Below are positions 16,151-23,041 of a stretch of 35,061 nt of DNA, one piece after another. Position 1 is the stretch's first letter; every line of letters begins with the position of its first letter. The notes under the pieces were generated by a model that was given only the letters and a program-made list of their open reading frames with translations, searched no databases and was not told the DNA's origin. The stretch comes from Bacteroidota bacterium (GTDB taxonomy: Bacteria > Bacteroidota > Bacteroidia > Chitinophagales > Chitinophagaceae): NCBI GenBank assembly GCA_023429985.1, contig JAEZCV010000014.1, positions 1 through 35,061 of the forward strand. The letters run 5' to 3'. A program made the position numbers and the translations under genes.

Positions 16151-16561
16151 GTGGCGTACGAAAATAATGATAAGAAAATGGAAAGTATTTACAGCAAAAG
16201 AATACGAGCCGGCAAACGCAGGACCTATTTTTTTGATGTCAGAGCTACCCGCGGGAATGATTATTACCTGACCATCACCGAAAGTCGGAAACGTTTTAAC
16301 GACAATGGTTACGACAGGCATAAGATCTTCCTTTACAAAGAGGACTTTAATAAATTCATTAAAGCACTGGGAGAGGCCGTAGACCATGTGAAAACACAGT
16401 TAATGCCTGATTTTGATTTTGATGCCTATAACCACGATGAAATGGAAGGTGAACATGACCAGGATGACATGGGCTCAAGAGTAGAGGTACCTGCAGCAGA
16501 CAGCAGTAATACCAACAACATCCCAACTTCATCATCTTCCGAGGAAGTAGATAAATGGTAA
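16151..16561 (+). CDS. PUR-family DUF3276 nucleic-acid-binding protein
   Basis: A 136-residue cytoplasmic protein. The core (residues about 10-85, MESIYSKRIRAGKRRTYFFD, YYLTITESRKRF, KIFLYKEDFNKFIKAL) matches the DUF3276 family. That family has the PUR-alpha fold and includes the Borrelia DNA/RNA-binding regulator BpuR. The last 50 residues are acidic and low in complexity (DFDFDAYNHDEMEGEHDQDD, then Ser/Asn-rich) and are probably disordered. It starts at GTG, as the conserved AYENN N-terminus requires. It has its own promoter and its own terminator, so it is a single-gene unit. The role in Bacteroidota is not established; binding to single-stranded nucleic acid is inferred from the fold. Confidence 0.92.
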   Translation: MAYENNDKKMESIYSKRIRAGKRRTYFFDVRATRGNDYYLTITESRKRFNDNGYDRHKIFLYKEDFNKFIKALGEAVDHVKTQLMPDFDFDAYNHDEMEGEHDQDDMGSRVEVPAADSSNTNNIPTSSSSEEVDKW

Positions 16562-16583
16562 TTGATTATTTTTTTCAAGATAC

Positions 16584-16608
16584 AACCCCGGGTTTCCGGG
16601 GTTTTTTT
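16584..16608 (+). terminator. Intrinsic terminator after DUF3276 gene
   Basis: An 8-bp stem AACCCCGG / CCGGGGTT with a GTTT loop, followed by a run of seven or more T. It lies 22 nt after the stop codon. Confidence 0.88.
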
Positions 16609-16617
16609 ATGCTTCAA

Positions 16618-16648
16618 TTTGAATAATACAGATTAGATGTTATTTTTA
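16618..16648 (+). promoter_or_regulatory. Possible promoter of the secreted BNR-repeat gene
   Basis: TTTG at 16618-16621, a 19-nt spacer and TATTTTTA at 16641-16648 (one mismatch to TAnnTTTG). A start near 16655 would place the ATG at 16648 outside the transcript and favour the ATG at 16675. Confidence 0.35.
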
Positions 16649-19600
16649 TGCATTTTCCAATAAGTCCAATAATTATGAGAAACAAGGCGCTGCCCATTTT
16701 AACTGCTATAGTGGTTCTTTTTATTTTTTCCTGTCAGTCACATAGATCAGAAGACCAGCCCATCAAAAAAGAAAAACGTGTTAACGGGAGAATGACCGAT
16801 TTCCTGGCATCTCTTGAATACGAGTTTGAAATGGTAAAGAACCCCAAAACAGGTAAGATACCCGAAGGTATCCGCGACCTGGAATTGAAGCAGGCAAGAG
16901 AGATATATTCACGCCAGCCAAAAGTGAACGCTGAAAATTTCTACACCTTCCAGGGGCCTAATAATCTGGGAGGAAGAACCCGCACCATAGTATACGATAT
17001 TCGATATAATGGAACTTCCAATCAAACCATATTAGCAGGCGGTGTAAGTGGCGGTGTTTTTAAATCTACCGACAATGGTTCAACATGGATAAGGAAAAGT
17101 GCTCCGGGAGATCATTTCAGCTGTACCAGTATAGCACAGGATACCAGGCCGGGATTTGAAAATATCTGGTATTACGCCACAGGTGAATCGCAGGGAAATT
17201 CCGCCGGTGCAACCAGTGCTTTTTATAGCGGTAATGGCATTTATAAATCTGTTGATAATGGAGAAACCTGGACAAGGCTTGCCAGTTCCAATACCTCCTT
17301 GCTGGAAACTTTTTCCACGGGTGCTGATATGATCACTAAAGTGCTGGTGAACCCTTTAAATGGCGATGTTTATTTTGCCTGCCTTGCAGCTATAATGCGT
17401 TCGCAGGATGGTGGACTCACCTGGTCTGCAGTGCTGAATGGTGTACTGTCGAATTCGGCACAGGTAACCGATGTAATCATTAGTTCTACCGGACAGCTTT
17501 ATGCTTCGTTTTCAGGTACCAATTCAAATACGGTTGATGGTGTTTGGACGTCAGCCACTGGAAATTCAGGCAGTTGGACCAGGATTGCCGGAACCGGTGT
17601 TGCCACAGATCCTGCAGGCTGGAATGCGCAGAATAACTATGGCAGGATTGTACTTGCGCTGGCACCCAGTAATGAAAATATTCTTTACATACTTTATTAT
17701 AACAACCAGGGATACCCTAACCTGGAGGCAGAATTTTACAAATACGATGCATCAACAGAAACATGGAGCGATCGCAGTTCCAATCTTCCCGACGAAGCAG
17801 GTGGATCTTCCGGTAATGATCCGTTTGCGGTGCAGGGAGGTTACGACCTGGTAGTGAAAGTGAAGCCTGATGATGAAAACGTAGTATTTATTGGTGGAAC
17901 AAATTTATACAGGTCAACCGACGGCTTTGCAACCACAACCAATACCACCAGGATTGGCGGCTATGCAAACAGTTCTTCTTATGCAATGTATACCAATTCA
18001 CATCCCGATATTCATGAGATAGTATTTCAACCCGGATCATCAACCATTATGATTTGCGGCAATGATGGTGGCATGCAAAGAACCTCCGATTATATGGCTG
18101 CCACAGTAAGCTGGTCGCCTATTAATACAGGCTTTAGAACCTTTCAATATTATTATGTTGCCATTGATCCAAGAACAGGAAATAATAAAGTATTGGGTGG
18201 TGCACAGGATAACGGCAGTACAAGAAATATAGGAGGTGCCGGAACAGATATGGAAATGGTGATGAGCGGTGATGGAGTTTCTGTAGGACTTTCAAATGAA
18301 ATAGCAGGACAAACCTATGAATATGTTGGCTGGCAGTTTGGACAGATTATAAGAAGGAATGCTCTCGCCGGTTCAGGCTTTGGTACAGAAATAAGACCAG
18401 CCGCCGCCACTGCTAATGGATTATTTGTTACTTTATTCCATCTTGATCCGGACAATACAGAAAATCTTTATTACGCCAACCATAACAGTCTTTATCGCAA
18501 TACAAATGCTTCTACGGCAACAACAGGCAATTGGACGAGTATGTCGGGTATTGCATCAGCAGTAACTGCATCGTTTAATATCACTTCCATTGCTACAACC
18601 CGTGGAACTTATAATGCTTCAACGGCAAGCATGTTTCTGGGTACAAGCAATGGCCGGGTTTTGCGTTTAGATGACCCGCAGAATGCAGCTGCTGCTACAG
18701 CAACTGTTGATATAAGTTCAGGCCTTCCTATGGGTTATGTAAGCAGCATTTCGGTAAATCCAAGGAATGATGATACGGTACTGGTTACTTTATCAAATTA
18801 TGGTATTAACAATATCTGGTGGACGGGCAATGCAAATGCTGCTACTCCAACCTGGCAGAATGTGGAAGGAAACCTTACATTGCCATCGGTTAGAAGTTCA
18901 GCCATTGCAATAACTGCCGATGGTATTGAATATTTTGCAGGTACTTCTATGGGATTGTTTAAAACCATAATTAATGGCGCAAGTCCGGCCACCACAATAT
19001 GGACGCAGGAAGGTTCTTCCGAAATTGGTAATGCAGTTGTAACCAGTCTTGCTTTAAGACCTGCCGATAACAGGTTGCTGGTGGGAACCCATGGATATGG
19101 TATGTGGTCAACATCCTTAACACTTACTACCCTGCCTGTTAGTTTACTTGAGTTTAACGGTAACATTCAAAGGCAAACAGTTTTATTGAACTGGAAAGCC
19201 TCACATACAACAGCAGAAGGTGGATTTGAAATAGAGAAATCGGAGGATGGAATTAATTTCAGAAAGATAGGAGTGGTTGGATTTAAACATACATCAACAG
19301 CCGATTATTCCTTTACCGATAACGAAGCTTATTTCAGCAATAATTATTACAGGTTAAGAATGTATGAAGTAGGAGTGAGTGCCAAATACTCCGATGTATT
19401 GTTATTCAGGAATGGAAGTGCGCAGGATGTTTTTGTTACCAATCCGGTTAGAAATAGTTTGGAAATTAAATTTGCTAAACTACCTTCATTAATAAAGCTA
19501 TCTGTTACCGATGCTTCCGGAAGGTTGTTGTTTAATGAACAATTCCACAATCCTGCTTCACCACGAATAACAATAAATGAATTGAACAGAATTCAACCCG

Positions 19601-19665
19601 GCGTTTACTTTCTGAATGCTGAAGTTGACGGTAAGATATTCTCAAGGAAAATTATAAAACAATAA
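16648..19665 (+). CDS. Large secreted BNR/sortilin-repeat protein with type IX sorting domain
   Basis: A cell-surface or secreted protein of 1005 residues, or 996 from the better-placed ATG at 16675. That second start gives a signal sequence MRNKALPILTAIVVLFIFSC with a lipobox-like Cys. The body is a beta-propeller of BNR/sortilin-type repeats: FKSTDNGSTWIRKS, IYKSVDNGETWTRLA, MRSQDGGLTWSAV and more degenerate copies to about residue 820. A fibronectin-like linker (LPVSLLEFNG, VLLNWKASHTTAEGGFEIEKS) leads to a C-terminal type IX sorting domain (NPVRNSLEIKF ... GVYFLNAEVDGKIFSRKIIKQ). The last part directs export across the outer membrane by PorSS/T9SS. No catalytic residues stand out; adhesion or glycan binding is a guess. 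Its stop lies in a shared hairpin. Confidence 0.9.
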   Translation: MHFPISPIIMRNKALPILTAIVVLFIFSCQSHRSEDQPIKKEKRVNGRMTDFLASLEYEFEMVKNPKTGKIPEGIRDLELKQAREIYSRQPKVNAENFYTFQGPNNLGGRTRTIVYDIRYNGTSNQTILAGGVSGGVFKSTDNGSTWIRKSAPGDHFSCTSIAQDTRPGFENIWYYATGESQGNSAGATSAFYSGNGIYKSVDNGETWTRLASSNTSLLETFSTGADMITKVLVNPLNGDVYFACLAAIMRSQDGGLTWSAVLNGVLSNSAQVTDVIISSTGQLYASFSGTNSNTVDGVWTSATGNSGSWTRIAGTGVATDPAGWNAQNNYGRIVLALAPSNENILYILYYNNQGYPNLEAEFYKYDASTETWSDRSSNLPDEAGGSSGNDPFAVQGGYDLVVKVKPDDENVVFIGGTNLYRSTDGFATTTNTTRIGGYANSSSYAMYTNSHPDIHEIVFQPGSSTIMICGNDGGMQRTSDYMAATVSWSPINTGFRTFQYYYVAIDPRTGNNKVLGGAQDNGSTRNIGGAGTDMEMVMSGDGVSVGLSNEIAGQTYEYVGWQFGQIIRRNALAGSGFGTEIRPAAATANGLFVTLFHLDPDNTENLYYANHNSLYRNTNASTATTGNWTSMSGIASAVTASFNITSIATTRGTYNASTASMFLGTSNGRVLRLDDPQNAAAATATVDISSGLPMGYVSSISVNPRNDDTVLVTLSNYGINNIWWTGNANAATPTWQNVEGNLTLPSVRSSAIAITADGIEYFAGTSMGLFKTIINGASPATTIWTQEGSSEIGNAVVTSLALRPADNRLLVGTHGYGMWSTSLTLTTLPVSLLEFNGNIQRQTVLLNWKASHTTAEGGFEIEKSEDGINFRKIGVVGFKHTSTADYSFTDNEAYFSNNYYRLRMYEVGVSAKYSDVLLFRNGSAQDVFVTNPVRNSLEIKFAKLPSLIKLSVTDASGRLLFNEQFHNPASPRITINELNRIQPGVYFLNAEVDGKIFSRKIIKQ

Positions 19666-19690
19666 TCATTGGATCCTGATTATTGTTTTA
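19655..19690. terminator. Bidirectional hairpin terminator, 14-bp perfect stem
   Basis: Arms 19655-19668 and 19677-19690 are exact reverse complements around an 8-nt loop (TTGGATCC). The stop codons of both convergent genes (19663-19665 plus, 19666-19668 minus) lie in the left arm. A T-rich run follows on the plus strand. Confidence 0.75.
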
Positions 19691-20022
19691 GGTTTTTTTG
19701 AATAAATATGAGGATCAATTGCCGGAACATTTTTTAATTCAAGTCCGGGATTTGGCATGGTAGTATGCTCTTCCATATCAGGAACAATGCAGGGCATATT
19801 ACATTGTGGCAAAGCATAAATAGTTCCCAGCCTGTTTTTGTTAAGGTAGATCCAATTGGATTTATTCATGAATAACCTGGTTTGAAAATCTGTTTTTAAT
19901 GGTAACTGCAATACCACTGAATCTTTATCCAGGTAAAACTTCAGAATATTATTTTCATTTTCTTCCTGGGCATTTATTGAAAAAACAGAAAGCATAAATA
20001 ATGAAAAGAAGACTGGCTTCAT
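19666..20022 (-). CDS. Small secreted protein of unknown function
   Basis: A 118-residue protein with a clear signal peptide (MKPVFFSLFMLSVFSINAQ, cut before EENENN). The mature part has two Cys (PQCNMPCIVPDM) that could form a disulfide or bind a ligand, and a C-terminal Pro/Lys stretch. No named family is recognised. It begins 24 nt after the glucose-6-phosphate isomerase stop on the same strand, so it is probably the last gene of that transcript, although no functional link is evident. Its 3' end overlaps the bidirectional terminator. Confidence 0.75.
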   Translation of the reverse strand: MKPVFFSLFMLSVFSINAQEENENNILKFYLDKDSVVLQLPLKTDFQTRLFMNKSNWIYLNKNRLGTIYALPQCNMPCIVPDMEEHTTMPNPGLELKNVPAIDPHIYSKKPKTIIRIQ

Positions 20023-20046
20023 GGCAGCAGGTTTTATTCAATTTAA

Positions 20047-21699
20047 CTATTTTCTCATTTGTTTATAGGCATTGATCAGGCCATTCGTGGAATAATCATG
20101 ACTGTTTACCGGTTCATCCGATAAAAGTTCAGGCAATATCCTGTTAGCCAGTTGTTTTCCCAATTCAACGCCCCATTGGTCAAAGCTGAAAATATTCCAG
20201 ATCACCCCTTGCACAAAAATTTTATGCTCATAAAATGCAGTCAGCTGGCCGAGGGTGAAAGGTGTGACCTTTTTTACCAGGAAAGAATTGGTTGGTTTGT
20301 TCCCGGCAAATATCCTGAAAGGAGTAAGCTTTGCTATTTCTTCTGCGGTCTTTCCGGCATTTATTAATTCCTTTTCTACTTCCTCTTCCGATTTTCCATT
20401 CATTAATGCTTCAGTTTGGGCAAAAAAGTTTGACAGTAGCTTGAAATGATGATCGCCCACTGGATTATGCGTATGAGCGGCAGCTATAAAATCGCAGGGA
20501 ATGAAAGATGTTCCCTGGTGAATGAGCTGGTAAAATGCATGTTGTCCATTGGTGCCGGGTTCTCCCCAAATAACCGGGCCGGTAGAATAGTTAACCGGTT
20601 CGCCATTACGGTCTATGCTCTTTCCGTTGCTTTCCATATTGCCCTGTTGAAAATAGGCAGCAAACCTGTGCATGTATTGATCATAAGGCAGAATGGTTTC
20701 GGATTGAGCATTAAAAAAATTGACATACCATATTCCAATCATGGCCATCAACACCGGGATGTTTTCTTCAAATTTCTTTTGTTGAAAATGGTTGTCGGCA
20801 GCATGGGCACCTTTCAGCAACATTTCAAAATTATCATAACCAATGGTCAAAGCTATAGATAAACCTATGGCACTCCACATTGAATATCTTCCACCAACCC
20901 AGTCCCAGAATTCAAACATATTATTCCTGTCTATTCCAAACTTTACAACTTCATTTTCGTTGGTGGAAAGAGCTATAAAATGTAGTGCAATATGCTTTTC
21001 ATCTGCGGCCTTTTCAAGAAACCAGTTTCTTGCAGTTTGTGCATTCGTCATGGTTTCCTGCGTGGTAAATGTTTTGGAAGCAATAAGAAAAATGGTTTCT
21101 TCCGCATTCAGTTTTTTCAGCACTTCCGCAATGTGCGAACCATCTACATTTGAAACGAAATAAGCGTTCATTCCATCAATCCAATAAGGCTTTAATGCTT
21201 CAGTAACCATGAAAGGTCCCAGGTCGCTGCCTCCAATACCAATGTTTACTATGTGGCGAATAGCTTTACCGGTATATCCTTTATGTTCGCCGGAATGAAC
21301 CCTGTTGCAAAAATCCTTCATTTGAAATCTAACCCGCTCCACATCTTCCATGATATTTTTGCCGGCAGTATAAACTGGTTGACCTGAAAAATTGCGGAGA
21401 GCAGTATGCAATACCGCCCTGTTTTCAGTTTCATTTATAAGATCACCTTTAAACATGGCTGTAATTGCTTTTTCAAGCCTGCATTCCAGGGCCAGTTTGA
21501 TAAGCAGCTTTTTGGTTTCATCGCTCACAAGGTTTTTCGAAAAATCAATAAGCATCTCATCCGAACAAAAAGCATATTTTTTAAAACGATCAGGATCATT
21601 ATTCACCAGTTCAGCAATTTTCTTCCCTTTCATTTCATTTGCATGCCTTTCTAATTCCTTCCACGCATTTGTTTGAATTGGATTGATCTTTGGAAACAT
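20047..21699 (-). CDS. pgi: Glucose-6-phosphate isomerase
   Basis: Interconverts glucose-6-phosphate and fructose-6-phosphate in glycolysis and gluconeogenesis. The protein has 550 residues, the length of the large bacterial/eukaryotic-type enzyme. Landmarks in order: the phosphate loop GIGGSDLGPFM, the segment GGRYSMWSAIGLS, the catalytic Glu segment GEPGTNGQHAFYQLIHQGT, a His segment AHTHNPVGDHHFK, and the C-terminal signature FSFDQWGVELGK with catalytic Lys. The threonine aldolase stop lies 1 nt before its ATG (TGAcATG), so translation is probably coupled. The N-terminus MFPKINPIQTNAWKELERH fits the family. Confidence 0.97.
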   Translation of the reverse strand: MFPKINPIQTNAWKELERHANEMKGKKIAELVNNDPDRFKKYAFCSDEMLIDFSKNLVSDETKKLLIKLALECRLEKAITAMFKGDLINETENRAVLHTALRNFSGQPVYTAGKNIMEDVERVRFQMKDFCNRVHSGEHKGYTGKAIRHIVNIGIGGSDLGPFMVTEALKPYWIDGMNAYFVSNVDGSHIAEVLKKLNAEETIFLIASKTFTTQETMTNAQTARNWFLEKAADEKHIALHFIALSTNENEVVKFGIDRNNMFEFWDWVGGRYSMWSAIGLSIALTIGYDNFEMLLKGAHAADNHFQQKKFEENIPVLMAMIGIWYVNFFNAQSETILPYDQYMHRFAAYFQQGNMESNGKSIDRNGEPVNYSTGPVIWGEPGTNGQHAFYQLIHQGTSFIPCDFIAAAHTHNPVGDHHFKLLSNFFAQTEALMNGKSEEEVEKELINAGKTAEEIAKLTPFRIFAGNKPTNSFLVKKVTPFTLGQLTAFYEHKIFVQGVIWNIFSFDQWGVELGKQLANRILPELLSDEPVNSHDYSTNGLINAYKQMRK

Positions 21700-21700
21700 G

Positions 21701-22714
21701 TCAGAATTTTAAAATTGTTGAAATGGTTTTATCTGTCATTTGCGGGGTTATATCCAGGTGGGTGACCAGGCGAACCTGGCTGGATGAAATGGCATAACCA
21801 AGAATTCCATTTTCCTTCAGTTTTTCTACTAACGCTGCCGCTGAATATTTTTCACTCAAACTAAAAATGATAATATTGGTTTCTACCGGCAGAATACCAC
21901 TAATGAAATCTTTTTTCGATAAAGCTTCTGCAATTGCTTTTGCATGCCGGTGATCTTCTTCTAATCGGGCAACATGATGATCAAGCGCATAAATTCCGGC
22001 TGCCGCCAGGAATCCAGCCTGGCGCATGCCGCCTCCAAAAACCTTTCTTATTCTTCTAGCTTTTTTAATGAATGATGTTGAACCCAGCAACAAACTGCCT
22101 ACAGGGCATCCCAGGCTCTTACTCAGGCAAACTGATATGCTGTGAAACAGGCTTCCAAATTCACCAGGTTGTTGAGATTTGGCCACCAGGGCGTTAAACA
22201 GCCTCGCCCCGTCCAGGTGTAAAATCAGGTTCCTCTCATCACACAGTTTGCGGATTGCCTTTATCTCATCCAGTTCATAACAACTTCCCCCTCCGCGGTT
22301 AGATGTGTTTTCCAGGCTGACCAGGGAAGTGGAAGCTTTATGAACATCATCAGCATTAATACCTTCTTCAACCTGCTGTGCATTGAGCCTTCCTTTATCT
22401 CCCTGGAGCAATTTTACTGAAGCTCCAGAATTGAAGGCAATGCCACCTCCTTCATATTGATATATATGTGAAGAAACATCGCAGATCACTTCATCGCCTG
22501 GAACTGTATGACACTTAATGGCTATCTGGTTGGTCATGGTCCCTGATGGGCAGAATAAAGATGCTTCCATCCCAAACATTTCAGCCGCTTTTCTTTCCAA
22601 CGCGTTCACGCTGTGATCTTCTCCAAATACATCATCCCCAACTTTAGCCGAAAACATGGCTTCCAGCATGGCCGGGGTAGGGTGGGTGATGGTGTCTGAC
22701 CTGAAATCGATCAT
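21701..22714 (-). CDS. ltaE: Low-specificity L-threonine aldolase
   Basis: A PLP enzyme that cleaves L-threonine or L-allo-threonine to glycine and acetaldehyde. I chose the ATG at 22714 (MIDFRSDTITHPTPAMLEAM), which gives 337 residues and the standard family N-terminus. A start at 22789 would add 25 residues not seen in relatives. Motifs: DDVFGED, SGTMTNQIA, ENTSNRGGGSCY, HLDGARLFNA (PLP-binding Asp) and SVCLSKSLGCPVGSLL, which holds the Schiff-base Lys. It is first in a probable three-gene transcript with pgi and a small secreted protein. The metabolic reason for pairing with pgi is not evident. Confidence 0.94.
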   Translation of the reverse strand: MIDFRSDTITHPTPAMLEAMFSAKVGDDVFGEDHSVNALERKAAEMFGMEASLFCPSGTMTNQIAIKCHTVPGDEVICDVSSHIYQYEGGGIAFNSGASVKLLQGDKGRLNAQQVEEGINADDVHKASTSLVSLENTSNRGGGSCYELDEIKAIRKLCDERNLILHLDGARLFNALVAKSQQPGEFGSLFHSISVCLSKSLGCPVGSLLLGSTSFIKKARRIRKVFGGGMRQAGFLAAAGIYALDHHVARLEEDHRHAKAIAEALSKKDFISGILPVETNIIIFSLSEKYSAAALVEKLKENGILGYAISSSQVRLVTHLDITPQMTDKTISTILKF

Positions 22715-23041
22715 TATATTTTTTACTGCAATATAAAGCTTGCATGGTTTACGGTTAATACAATTGATGAAGATATTATAACGGTACACTACATATCCCG
22801 TTTTCCTTTTTCATGCCTTCTTTTAGTTTCGCTATGCTTCCGCTTAAAACAGTTTTTTGCCTTTTATAAATCCGGCTGACTGTTTTGTAACCCGGCAGCC
22901 CGTTGTTCGTCCTATCCTCGTTACCCAGCTGTTACCGGTCATCAAAATATAGAACCGTTGGTGCTAAAACAAGGTATTATGTTTTGCAAGGTACATAGTT
23001 TTGAAATGTATTATTGAATAGCAAGTATTAAAACCAACACA
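22715..23041. other. Divergent intergenic region
   Basis: About 330 nt between threonine aldolase (minus) and the first of the tandem receptors (plus), with no coding ORF and no tRNA. It contains an 8-bp inverted repeat AAAACAGT (22846-22853) / ACTGTTTT (22879-22886) with a 25-nt spacer, a GTTACC direct repeat near 22920-22936, and the receptor's -7 element at 22996. Confidence 0.4.
22996..23003 (+). promoter_or_regulatory. Bacteroidota -7 element for the first tandem receptor
   Basis: TAGTTTTG is an exact match to TAnnTTTG, 38 nt before the ATG. No convincing -33 TTG lies at the expected distance. Confidence 0.5.

Noticed and set aside
20446..20862. 138-codon plus-strand ORF antisense to pgi
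   Set aside because: The opposite strand encodes intact pgi catalytic segments, and the antisense product shows no family resemblance.
22715..22789. Upstream start for threonine aldolase adding 25 residues
   Set aside because: The added residues are not like the family, and MIDFRSDTIT is the standard N-terminus.
22715..23041. tRNA or small RNA gene in the ltaE/receptor gap
   Set aside because: I found no cloverleaf, no T-loop sequence and no terminator-bounded transcript.
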